NCBI RefSeq assembly: GCF_030272615.1
Contig: NC_081410.1
Location: 226,954,915-227,018,914, forward strand
Source of the DNA: Cryptomeria japonica
Taxonomy: Eukaryota; Streptophyta; Pinopsida; Cupressales; Cupressaceae
Direction: 5' to 3'
DNA length: 64,000 nt
Position 1 is the stretch's first letter. Each line of letters begins with the position of its first letter. The notes below the pieces were generated by a model, which made no database searches, was not told where the DNA came from, and saw only the letters and a list, made by a program, of their open reading frames with translations. The position numbers and the translations under genes are program-made. Below, piece by piece: positions 1-11,958 of this stretch.

Positions 1-1267
1 CTATTATTTTGGCTCTCTCTAATCCAACTAGCCAGTCTGAGTGTACTGCAGAGGAGGCTTACACTTGGACTCAGGTATTGAATTACTTTAATCTGCAATT
101 GTGAAGAATATTCTTGAGTTAATTCTGATCTTTTGACATCAATATGCAAGAGCCTGTATCGGGCACATTCATTTTCATTAATGTTGAGGCAAATGAATGA
201 AATGCCAATGGCAGTTACAGTTAGGCTTTTAGGATCACTACTTGATTTCTGCTCTAAAAGAATAATTCTCTTTATGATGAACTGTTTTAACTATCCACTA
301 TTCTGCAGGGGCGTGCAATCTTTGCAAGTGGAAGTCCATTTGATCCCGTAACTCTGAATGGGAAGACTTTTACTCCTGGACAGGTTATATTCATCTTTAC
401 ATCACACCATCAAAGAATCCTAGAACAGTGTCTTCTTATTTCCTGATTATATATGCATTATTACTGAACACTATTCTTTACATAACTTGAGGCTCTCCTA
501 CTAGATACAATTAGATGATCAGGATAATAATATTTTGCTAACAAAGCTCAGTTCTTAATCTGTTGTTCAAGAACCTTATAAGTATCCAAGTTATTTGATA
601 GAAATTCAGGAAATGATAAGGAGCATCTAAAGGGTTTCTCTGAGTACTCACACCTCCCTGGTTCCCTTTTCTGTTTCACAGTCCAACAATGCATACATTT
701 TCCCTGGCTTTGGCTTAGGAGTGGTCATGTCAGGTTCGATCCGCGTACATGATCAGATGATGCTGGCAGCTGGTAGGGCCTAAAGCTAAATTATTTTTTA
801 AATAAAACTTCTTAGATGGAACTGTATTAAGATTTTTTACATTTGAATTATGCTTGTGAACAGCTGAGGCTTTAGCTAATCAAGTCACTGAAGAGCATCT
901 TGGAAAAGGGCTTATCTACCCACCATTCCGAAGTATCAGAAAGATTTCGGCTCATATTGCAGCAGCAGTTGCAACAAAGGCATATGAACTTGGTATGTGG
1001 AGTACTTAATCTTATTTTTCTATGAAAAGACAACTGAACGTGGTGGTGCTTTTTTTAAACTGGATTTGGTTCAGGGACATTACTTTTGTGTGAAAAATGT
1101 AGTCTGAATATTGATCTTTCTTCTAAGTTCACATTTTTTTTAAGCACAGCTAATGAAATGTTTCATGTCCTACTTCAGGATTAGCTACGCGCCTCCCACG
1201 TCCTGCAAATTTGATAGCATTTGCTGAAAGTTGCATGTACAGTCCAGTTTACAGGTCTTACAGATGA
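1..1267 (+). CDS. NADP-ME: NADP-dependent malic enzyme, C-terminal exons (5' end outside window)
   Basis: Oxidatively decarboxylates malate to pyruvate and CO2 while reducing NADP+. Five exons can be read by eye with GT/AG borders: 1-74, 309-383, 682-772, 864-992 and 1179-1267, giving about 151 C-terminal residues of a family usually near 570-650. Family landmarks in order are [71 protein letters not shown], and the typical ending [11 protein letters not shown] followed by TGA at 1265-1267. Frame is kept across all four introns and no lesion is seen, so the gene looks functional. Cytosolic or plastid form cannot be decided because the N-terminus is outside the window. The short exons hide it from simple ORF scanning. 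The downstream TNL cluster is unrelated to its function. Confidence 0.95.
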
Positions 1268-4200
1268 AGACAGAATCGGTTTTATTGTGTGAATACAAGT
1301 GCTTTCTCTATAAACATTAATGGAGTCTGCCTAGCTCTGAATTTAATAAGGGCCCTTTGGATCACGGCAGATCTAAATAATCCAGTGTTTCTGTCTAGAG
1401 ACTAAATTGTATGTATAATAGATTATGCATGTGCTTTTCAGAAATTTCAATTTTTTATAGTTATCATCGAAATATTCTTTATTTGCTTTGAAAGATCAAT
1501 TTTACTACAAAGTGTTCCTAGGTCCATCAGCAAACAATATCTCCAACCAGAAAAAAATGCAATCTAAGAAATGATATCGCCATAAGCTTGAGTTGGTCGA
1601 TTAGAAACAAGAACACTAGTGAGTAGTGATAAATGAAAATCAGTATAACTTAGCATTAAAGTATTGTACACATTTTAGTAAGTGGATGGTTGTCTGCATA
1701 TTGATGAGTCCAAAAAATCATGAAATTGAAAAGTATAACAACTATTAGGAAAGCGGAAATCAATAAACTTATTATAAAGACCGCAAGTGTGGCTCACACA
1801 ATTTTGGTGAAATAGTTACTTTTCAAGTCTTGGTTTTTAAAAACAGAAACATCAGCTTAGACTAGTACTCCAATACTAATGAACAGCAAAAGTTGAATCT
1901 ATGATACACAGAGGTCTGTCTCTTGCCCTTTTGCATGCATACTCATACATATGTTGCTCAAACTTCGCTCACCACTATTGTGTATGAGTTGGATGTAGGA
2001 CATCACACACGTTGCAGTTGTGTGGCCTACATATGGATAGATTACTAATGGAACAAGGATAGATAATTAGATCGCTTACTTTGTGAGGAGGGAGTGTTAA
2101 TTAGATGGCGAATGATTGTGTGGCTTGATGTTGGCATTGGACTGTGAGGGTGAGCTCTAGCAAACCTTGAAGAGGTGTTATAGTAATCCTTGTGAGAGTA
2201 ATTGCATCATTAGCATGGATTAAGTTAAGTTCTTGTTGAGCATTGATGAGGAAGGCATTTAGTTGTTAGTCTTCTTCTATTTCAATTAACTCTTAGAGAT
2301 GGACGAACTCTCTTACTTGTTGCCTATTGTTTTCTTCTTAAATTTGTTTTTAAATAAGAGCTTTGTTCTTATGTTTTTTCTTGGTCTATTACTTCTAAGT
2401 AAGTAGAGTTTGTTTTAAGCTTGTTTTGGATGGTTTCTACACAATTCTCTTTAAACCCAAGACACATGAGCCTGATTGGTAGAGAGGAAATAGATATACC
2501 TTGTCCTAGTGTACTATATGTGTTTTGCATTTGACTTGCTTTGTGCTTGTTTGTTTGTAGGTTCTGGTTTTGCTTGGTTTGTCTTGTTTGCTCGCTCTGT
2601 TTTTTAGTTGTTCCCCATGGCTTGTTAGCATGGTCTTTGAGTGCTTGATGTTTAAAAAGAGATTAAACTAATGAATGTACAATGTGAGAAATAAACAAGT
2701 AATTTGTGTTTTTGTTTTCTCAAAATAGAAATGAGATCTAATTAACTAATTGAATGTAACATGAATGATTCTAAAATGCAATGTAGTCATATTTTTTATT
2801 TTGATTTGATTTGTTGATTACATTGTCTTGTTAGGAAAGACTTATTGTTTGTTGTCATGTCTTGTTAGCAAAGGCCTTGTAAAATGAATTAAAAGTGATT
2901 ATGATGAAATGACAATAAAACTTGTAATCTAATCTACACTAATCTAATATATAGTAAAGGAAATATTCGTATTTAATTAATGTTGAATATACAAGATAGT
3001 GATGGAGTGTCATAAATCTAGGTAAGATGAAAGATAACTTCTCTATTCTATTTGCAATTCTAATCTTATGTTTTCAAAACAAACTATTAACATTTTTTAA
3101 GAAAATGAATAAAAGCTTTACCCCTAGGAGATTGAGAACCCTAGATGTTGACGAGATGTTCATGACATGCATGTCCTCAAAGATTCAACTTTTTATAATC
3201 TTTTCCCTTCTCTAGGCTAGGGTAGTTTGCTTGATAGAAGAAGTATGGGAAGACATTGGCTTGCTTGATGAAAGAAGTATAGGAAGATGAGAAACTAAGA
3301 AAAGAGGGAAATGGTTGTGTACTATATTGTAGTAAAAGAAGCCTTGAAGTTGCAAAATCCCTATGGGAAGAGCCTAGATATTGTACAAAGCATGACCACT
3401 ACAAAGAATGTATTGAATTTGTCTTGGAAAGCTCAAAGTTGACCTAATATATTCAAACACCTATGATGACAGGAAGAAAAACAAAAAAAATATACCAATG
3501 AACAATAAAAAATCATTTGAAATCTCATGGGGTGTATAAATAGGCCCAAAGTCATTATTAGGGGGAACTCGAGTTAATAGAAGTAGGTGAAGTTAGAACT
3601 GAGTTAGGCTTGAGACTAGGCGTAAAAATGTTGGAGAAATGATTAGAATTTAATTTTTTTTGTACTAATAAAAAACACCAAGGTTTAGCATTTTACCACA
3701 GTGTCATCCCTTTTGCTAGTAGGGGTCACCTCTTTTGCCCAAGAAAGATCCTAGGAAACCTTAAGAATGATTGAGTGACCTCAAGAACACTCAAGTGACC
3801 CCACTATTTGAAAGGTGAATTTGTAATGTTGAACGAGTGAAAGGGTGCACAAGTCGTGCAAGGCAAAAGGCTAAGGTGTATGAAACATAAGCAAGGGGGG
3901 TCCTAGAAGGTGAGAAGATACTTCTATCAAAGTTGACAAAAATGAGAGAGAGTCAAATTCATTCCATGCTAGTTGTGAGATGAAACATTGAATCATAATG
4001 GACTAACATGTATGCTCATGTAGTTTTAGGCACTTAGACATTTTCCACCTTGGGTATAATTTTTCAGATGACAGGTACTAGTAGGTAATATTTCATAAAT
4101 AAATAATAAAAATCATGAGTTTTGAATGATAATGGAGGACTCAAGGAAATGATCACAAGTGGACATTGTTAAGAATGACTCTAAAAATCTAAACAATAAA

Positions 4201-5560
4201 AAAAAATAGTCGTTACAAAATAAGGTGTTATCCAATCTTGTAAAGTGGGCCCACATTTAAAAGCACAACAATTCTTCATGAAAGCCTCAAACTTCCCATG
4301 GTTCTCATCCCAATGCAACCCTATAATTTCTAAAGGAACCAAGGTTAGTGAATGCAAAGGAAATCTAAAAAATACACAAAGATATGGATACAAAAATATT
4401 TCCTTCACAATCCTAATTGTTGTCTAAAAGGATTTCGTCCCTCTAGAAAGGAACATATGCCATATAGATTTTAATGTTAGAAAGCTCAAGAAGACCCCTA
4501 AGAATGGTTCATAGATTTTAGTTCAAGCTTGAAATTTTAGATTCCTTTATTAGCTCTCATGTATCAAAACTCATGGATATAACACTAATAGGTAAGTTCT
4601 AGAAATTATATCCTCATAAAACACTTCTTTCAAAATAGGTCTTTAAAAACTAGGGACTCCTTTAAAAAAAAATCTCTTATAGAAAAAGATTTCTTCATTG
4701 TTCAATTTTCCATTAAAGAAGAAAGGGAGAAGGTCTTAAGTATTAGGACTTGGTTCTTAAATGGGGTAGGGTTGTTCTCACAACGATGAAAATCAAACTT
4801 TGAGCCTTTCTTGTCATTCATCTATTTCTCTCTTATATAACTTCATCTTAAAGGCCATGTTGGCTACAAGGAGCCAAACATTTTAGATTTCTTGGGTAAT
4901 TTGATTGGGAAATTCTAGTCTCATTACTTGGAAACTTTTAACAACCTAGATAAGAATGTGAGAACTAGTGTTTTAATAGGTGCCACCAAGTGCTTTTCCT
5001 CTCCTATCTATCTTAAAACTAGCACATGTATTTGAAATCAATCTCTTTTCTATGAAGGGACCCTCCTTCTGCCCCCCTCCCCTGCCCCCCTTCCCCCTTT
5101 CTCTCTCTCTTTCACTCTCATCCCCCCTCTCTCCCTATTGCAAATATAATGTATGTTCCTATTGGTAATGAAGCCTCCTTATCTTCTTGATTAAGAGGTT
5201 TTGTTTTAATCATGTTTTGATCCTTGTAAGTGGATGCATAGTTGATTTGGAGCTATCACTTCTTTATTGAGATTTTTATTTCACAAACATCATTTGCTAC
5301 ATGACTACTAATAGGCTTCATTTACAACACAAATGTATGCAAAAAAAAATAGAACAAGATTATTCCTAATTGACCTTCCATACCTCTTCAACATACCCAT
5401 TACACACCAAGATGTGATTGCTAGCATAATTTTAAAAAAATAAAAAACAATTCTATAAATAATTTTTATTATAATTTTTTTAAAACTTCAAAATATTCAA
5501 TTTCACCAATTATATATCAATTTATTAACCATATATATAGTATTTATCCCACTCTCCATA
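1268..5560. other. Intergenic, AT-rich; no gene recognised
   Basis: The first few hundred bases are presumably the malic enzyme 3' UTR and terminator, though no clear poly(A) signal could be singled out. The rest is AT-rich with only short random ORFs. A pyrimidine-rich low-complexity stretch lies at about 5065-5140. No retroelement domain or RNA gene was recognised. Confidence 0.6.
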
Positions 5561-5566
5561 TGATTC

Positions 5567-5820
5567 ATGTGGAAAAAAAATCTGTGATATACCAGATAAC
5601 ACGGCATCGACACATTGAGTGTGGAAACCAAAACGAATCCAATGTGTAAAGCATTTTGGATTTGGTCTCTTGGATGCTTCCACCAAAGTATTAATTTCTA
5701 AGCAGTTTCGATGCTCCAAATTGAATCCAATCTCATTTTCTTTTCTGCTCTCAACCTCTTTTACACATGGCCAATTTCCGACCATTTTCCTTGGTTCTTC
5801 GAGGAAAAGATTGAAATGGC
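5567..5820 (+). repeat. Decayed relic of the TNL promoter block
   Basis: This stretch aligns by eye with the sequence upstream of TNL-1 and TNL-2. Shared landmarks in order are CTGTGATAT(A/C)CCA, AACACGGC, CGACACA, AAAGCATTTTGG, CTTCCACCAAAG, ATTTCTAAGC, CTCAACCTC, and CCTTGGTTCTTCGAGGAAAA near the right end. No TIR-coding sequence follows, so it is probably the left stump of an older TNL unit. An 84-codon ORF inside it is incidental. Confidence 0.7.
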
Positions 5821-7958
5821 TTTTCTTTCAAATTTATGATCCACTTTTCTTGCTAATATGGCTGTCACGCTAATACAACAGATGGTGAAATGGTAAAAGA
5901 TTGAATTTTTGTGATTCATAAATCCTATGGTTATGCATCTTTATGAGTAAAACAATGTATATCACATTGGAGATGAATGTGGTAGGAAGATATTAGTTTT
6001 TGAATTCACATTGTTATGTAAGTTTAATTTAGTGATCTATTTTATGATGATTACGTGTATATAAAAGATATCTATTTTAAGATCTAATTAGCACACATAT
6101 CATTGTGATTACTTGATCTTTCTTACATTATGAGAATTCTCATTGTTTCTTTTAGGGTACACACCTTTATTCCCAAGAAACGTATGCTTTTGAGGTATCA
6201 ATACCTTATTCCATGTATCTGTTCATGTCTATTATTTAACACTAATTAGTATTGTAAAGCTTCACAAATTAAATAGGTGACACAAATCAATAAAATCTAC
6301 TATTAAAGATATGTGAAAATCAAATAATCAAATATAAACTGAATTTTCAAATATAATCAAAATACTTTGAAATATTTGCACCAAAATATCTTATTTTTAT
6401 GCACTCTTTCTACTCTACAAGCATGACTGATTGTAATCAATTGCATTTATACATTTGAAGGCATCAAAAGACAAGAAATCAAATTGTGAGAACTGGTCAA
6501 CTAGGACATGTTGGGAACCATGTCATACATGCCCTTTTATGTAAGCAAGCATGAGTCAAGTTATACATGTTTTTAATGTAAACTTTTATTTGTAGTTTAT
6601 ATCCACATTGTTGATGGCAATAAATGTTTGGCTTCTAAACTATGTTACCAGTACAGTATAGTTCATGCAACAACACTTAGAAGGAAAGGCAATTTTAAAG
6701 ACAAATATCAATTTGCATTCTGTAAAGACGTCAATCTAGGATCTAACCCTAAATTACTCTTTATTCATAAATAAACTTAAATTTCAATCTCTAAGCATGT
6801 TTTATACAAGATATAAGCAAACATCGAAAATGGATATAAATTACATTCATAGATATATCATAATAATGCACATGAATAATACAATATCCAATACTAAGAA
6901 GTTCTTATTTCCTACTTAGGCTTCCAAACTGCCTTAATACAAGAAGATGCATCCGTCGATCTTTAGTCTGAGTCGCTTCCTTCTGTCTTTTGAACGCAGA
7001 CGAGAACAAGAATCAGGCGCTTTTTCCGCCCAACCTTGAAGCTTACGCTTCCCCGGAATTCTTGGTCAATCAAGAATACCCGACCCTGCACGAATTGGTT
7101 TAACCAAAGAATTTGAAAGCAAGAGGGAATCTAGTGCATGCCTAGATAATATATGCATTTTCATTTTTCCTACTTCATTCTAAGAAACAAGCATTTGCTA
7201 TCATACTAGGATGTGGTAGAGAGCATAAATAAGGAATTTCCATCATTTTCTACGGATAATTCAAACAATAACTCGACCGAGTATATGCCATGCACAACAA
7301 AATAATAGTTGGAAAAAGCAACTATTCTCCCTAAAACATCCACATTCGGCACCCATCCCGAAAGGTAATTTTTCTAACTCAAGCTTAACCCTAGCTTGAT
7401 TCCCTCAAAACATAAATTCCATTGAGAATACAATCTTTCTTTTAAAACAAAAATAGAGATATCATTTTTCCTTACTAATCATTACTTGTCTAATATATAT
7501 CTATCGAAGACAATCTTTCATATTTTGGAAAACGATAAACTTTTATAAGCAATAATCTTAAAATCAATCTTTCAACTAAATAAAGTACATACAAAAGAAG
7601 GTGTTATACATGTATGAAATTAATCTCATATATAACCAAAAGTACGCAAACACATTCTTAAAATAGAAATAGAACTAATTATTTTTGTGCAAAATACGAT
7701 ATTAACAACATCTTTTCTCTAAATTCTTTTCTTCTATTCCACAATGGTTTACAAAGCATTTCAAATAAAATAATAAAAATTGCTACCCATTTGGACGTAC
7801 ATATCTATTATCTAAACTTCCATTTCTACACATTTTATACCAAATTTAACAAATAAAATAAAACATAAACAAAGGATTCTAACCTCTTGGAAACTTAGAG
7901 TGGATTGTAAGATTTTGACCTTGTCGATCTTCGTCAAATGATTCCACGCCTTGATCGC

Positions 7959-7961
<3 letters not shown>

Positions 7962-7995
<34 letters not shown>

Positions 7996-8112
7996 TATTC
8001 TTATCTCTATATCAACTATCTCTCTATCCAACTATTCTTACCTCTATATCCAACTATCTCTCTATCCAACTATTCTTCTCCTCTCTATCCAACTTATTCT
8101 TCTCCCCTCTCC
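7962..8112. repeat. (CT)n microsatellite followed by degenerate ~38-bp tandem repeat
   Basis: An uninterrupted CT run spans about 7962-7991. It passes into about three imperfect copies of a pyrimidine-rich unit containing CTATCCAACTATTCTT. The ORFs on both strands here (SLSLSLSL and ERERERER) are artefacts of this repeat. Confidence 0.9.
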
Positions 8113-8865
8113 CTGTGAGAAAGAATGAAAGAATGTGTGTGTTAATATGTCTATTTATTCTAATCTTCAGCTACGTTTGCTGCTATCCTTTGGGCCTTAT
8201 TTACTGTTACCATTATTTCTATTGTCATGTTTATTAGTTGGTTATAACTGAAATCTCCACGCATGTCTTTAAATTAAATACGACCCTCATTTTGTGGCAA
8301 GCTCGAGTCTTTTTATTGTTTAAACTTGCAACTGTTTCAATTGGAGCTTTGATTGTTGCTTGAGTCGAACATGGATCATGGAGGCATTTACACTAACTGC
8401 TAACTTCTCAGCTTATACACCGAAGAGTCACGTTGCATGCCAAGTCACCCACCAAGGGTCGTGGGAGTGTTAAGTCTCCCATCATGCCTTGGCCTGCGTA
8501 AATGTTTTGACCACGACTACCGTGGGTGGAGGGAGTCGACTAACAAACCGACCAAAGCGGCTCTTCCTTTGGCTTCAAACAATCGTTTACCCTTAACCCG
8601 CCACCTTTTACTATTAACATGTTTAATAAAACAATAATATATTTGTAATAAGTTTTTTTTTATAATTTATTTATATTTTATATAAATATTTAATGACTTT
8701 TTATTAATATTAAACATTAAACTTTGTTTAATAAATTCTTTGATAAACCCTTTTTTTGATTAAATATATATCTCGGATTTTCATTACATAATTTAATTTC
8801 ATAAATACATATACAATAATTACATACATATTTACAAGTGCGTGATCAAATTATTATTAGAATTC

Positions 8866-8885
8866 ACACACACACACACACACAT
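8866..8885. repeat. (CA)n microsatellite
   Basis: About ten CA units in AT-rich intergenic DNA, followed by ATGATGCATATATATAT. Confidence 0.9.
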
Positions 8886-9003
8886 GATGCATATATATAT
8901 TTAATCTCAAATGATTACGTATATGTATAAACAAAATTCTTGACGAAGTCAAATTTCACGATAATTGGATATTGATGTATGTAAACGATTGAATAAATTT
9001 CTC

Positions 9004-9024
9004 ATATATATATATATATATATT
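9004..9024. repeat. (TA)n microsatellite
   Basis: About ten TA dinucleotides in intergenic DNA. Confidence 0.9.
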
Positions 9025-10924
9025 ATACTATTATTCAATTTTCAAAAGTAAACTCATAAGTACAATTTTCATACATTTATACATATCTAAAAAGAACATT
9101 AAACCTAGGGTCAATATTCATTTTTGAATCGTTTATACATTCTATCTCTTTTAACAATAAAGCATAATATTTCACAATCACTCACACAACTTAGATTTAA
9201 TTCAAACACTACTCACATCATGCAATTAATGCACATGTATAAACATTTAAATCAATCTACTTCTCATTCCAAATTCATCATTTCAATTTGAACAAACACT
9301 CAAATAAGGTCATTTAAATCATCCATATTTTCAAGATGCAAATTATAAATCCTAATGTGGTGTGTGAGAGATTCCCTTTTCCATCGAAGTCGTTTAGTTA
9401 AAAGCAATTCTACCTGATTTGTGTTCTCGCCTTCGACCTCCTTCACCTCATCCTGCATTACTTGCACTCAAAAGTTTATCAGTATTGACAAACCCAAAAG
9501 AATATTTAAATGTCGAATTTCATATCAATTGCAGGAGTAAAAAGCATACTATATTTCCTCATACTAGATTATGAATGATCTAATCTATTTTAAATTTCAA
9601 AATCACATTACATCTTTAAATTGCACATTATTAAATAAAACGATTCGTTACACATTCACACAATTTTCAAAAGGGGCAAAAATAATTAAAAACCTTATCA
9701 TCAACATTGTTGACAGGAGAACAAAATTTGTGCAAAATCTTGAGGCAAGTCACTTGCCATGATTTTAGTGAGGTTTTTATGTATTTGACTAGATCAAATT
9801 TTGCTGTGTTTTACTCCTTTCTAAAACAATTTTGTTGTTATTTGTTAAATAAAGACATTGGGTTAATGTGGTTTTATCTATGGCTATTTAATATATGATA
9901 ACATGCTACAATATTTCTTTTGATATTGAGTCAACTTGTAATTTAGAGACCAAGTCTCTCATATGTCTATTACTTATCCCAACTATGGAAAATAGACCTA
10001 TTCTCAAATTTGCTATTACTATTCCCATTACTATTCCCCTTCTAATGTTCATTCCAATAATATCTAAGTTTATTTTAATAATATATGAAGCAAACCTAGT
10101 ATCTCAATATTGTAAAATTGAAATTGGATTGCAAGTTAATTACCTAGTACCTCCATATATGATCATATCTAAAAATAGTGGCAAAAAAGAGAACATAAAT
10201 AAAATAAAATGAAATAGTATTAGGAATAGGTGTTCACCAACTTGCAAAACATAAATTGATGGCCCAAGTCCTATCTTTGCTATAAAGGCGCATAAAGAGA
10301 ACGAGACTTTGAATTATAGCTAAAAACTCTACCCAACCAACTTCAATATTTTAGCAATTCCCAAACCAATTTGCTTTGATTGTCTCATTTCAAAAGGGAT
10401 TTAAATTGGTAACTGGTCATGGAGGACTTCTATTTAGAACTTGAAAGTTGAATTCTTATCTTAGCTATCTTAAATTGATGATGATATGAGATGGAAATTG
10501 TATTCTTGGAAATAAGAACCCTTAATGGAAAGTTATTGTTGAAAATATGAACTCCAAAATAAATAAATTTATACTTGTAAAATGGTAGATTTCCCAAAAA
10601 TATTTATTTCCACAAGTAATCCAACAAAGTAAAATAAGATCAATGCATTCATGTATTCTAGACTTCATTTGTCAAGATACATTATTTGCATTCTTGCAAT
10701 ATCTAATCTCTATACAACTTAATGAGTTATGATGAGATAAACATTGTATGACAATCAAAAGTTGAAATGGTAATATGAAAGTAAAGAATATAGTCATAAT
10801 ATACATAGCTTTCAATTTCACACTACTGATGAAACCCGAATAAATTGAATGTAACCCAAACACACAAAATTCAAATCATCACATACACTATATGTTTTGA
10901 AGATGCATGTAGACAAAATAGAGT

Positions 10925-10995
10925 TCAAAAGATTCTCCGATATCCCACTTAATATGACATTGACACAATCATAGATCAAATAAATGGCATCTTTT
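10925..10995 (+). repeat. Second, shorter relic of the TNL promoter block
   Basis: The stretch reading CGATATCCCACTTAATATGA and continuing through GACACAATCA and TAGA(T/C)CAAA matches the start of the promoter block of TNL-2 (GATATCCCACTCAACACGG, then GACACAATCA). It ends within about 70 bp. It lies only 0.6 kb upstream of the intact block of TNL-1, as if it were the remnant of an earlier unit. Confidence 0.6.
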
Positions 10996-11549
10996 TTAAC
11001 CACTTATATCATCTAACCCATAGTTCCTTCTACTCAACATGTCTCCAAACCGAATCAAATCTTCTCCTTTCATTCATATTTGAAAAAAACATATATTTAA
11101 TAAAACTTTATAATATTATTATTTATCAAACTCTAATTTTTTAGAATAAACATATATTCATTATTTTTCAATCATCTGATAATTAGCAATGAATTTTTTT
11201 TATTAAATTTAAAAGAATATGTAATCAAAATAATTTTTTTTTATATTGAACAAAACAATTAAATAAATATTACAATAGAAAAAGTTACTAAGATAGCTAA
11301 AAATATCGGACCAAAAAAATCTAACCAAGTATCAGCCACAAGACTGCAAAATATAACCAGAAATTACATAATCTAAAGAGCTTCCAATGACAAGAAAAGA
11401 ACAATCTGCCCAGATAAACAACAGCCACAAGACTCAGATAAAACCAAAAATTACATATACTGAATCAAAATAAATTTTTCGTCTCAAATCCAGTTATTTT
11501 TTTTTTCGTTTCTCAACATCTTCTAAGTTGATGATAAGTCAGGGAAAAA

Positions 11550-11958
11550 AGTTCTGTGATATCCCACTCAACACGGCCCCGACTAGACCAAATTTTCGTC
11601 AAAGCATTTAGGTATTCTTCCACAAAAGAACCGAACCCACCTTATTCTTTGTGCATGTCGGGGATTGTCTGATTTCTAAGCATTTTCCTCACTCTAATCT
11701 CCTATTTTTCCTTCCTGGACTCAACCTCCCTTTTTCTTTATACATGTCGGGGATTGTCTGATTTCTAAGCTCGTCTAATTTCAAAGCATTATCCTTGGTA
11801 CTTCGAGGAAAAAACTTAACCCGCCTGCAGTATCATCTATTTAATTCATTTGCCCTTGCTCTTCCACATAAACTCATCGTCTGCAACAAAACCCTACTCG
11901 TCCTCCTCTTCTTAAAAAAACAATTTGTAAAGACTTTTTAGTGTTTGAACTGGAATCG
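11550..11958 (+). promoter_or_regulatory. Conserved upstream block of TNL-1 (promoter and 5' UTR)
   Basis: About 400 bp nearly identical to the region before TNL-2 (18740-19160), so it travelled with the gene. It contains a direct repeat, CATGTCGGGGATTGTCTGAT, at 11654 and again at 11743 (89 bp apart), and the spacing is the same in the TNL-2 block. A weak AT-rich TATA-like stretch (CTATTTAATTC) lies near 11838, and a CT-rich leader precedes the ATG. Which parts are promoter and which are 5' UTR cannot be separated without transcript data. Confidence 0.6.

Larger units (their letters stand above)
5821..10920. other. Intergenic, no gene recognised; microsatellite-rich
   Basis: Very AT-rich sequence. 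Two less AT-rich patches (about 6940-7100 and 8400-8600) look like parts of old repeats, but no coding domain, LTR pair or primer-binding site was found. The microsatellites are listed separately. Confidence 0.5.

Noticed and set aside
5619-5873. 84-codon ORF on the plus strand with an overlapping minus ORF
   Set aside because: It falls in the decayed TNL promoter block; neither frame has a domain or is kept in the intact blocks.
7812-8237. Serine/leucine-rich and Arg-Glu-rich ORFs on opposite strands
   Set aside because: Direct translations of a (CT)n microsatellite and its pyrimidine-rich tandem repeat.
8437-8637. 66-codon ORF in a GC-richer patch
   Set aside because: No domain, no continuation, and the surroundings look like old repeat DNA.
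11941-11958. Upstream GTG as the TNL start, giving an extra MFELES-like extension
   Set aside because: Plant nuclear genes rarely start at GTG, and the in-frame ATG at 11959 (and 19161) is followed by the recognisable MASSSSSH start.
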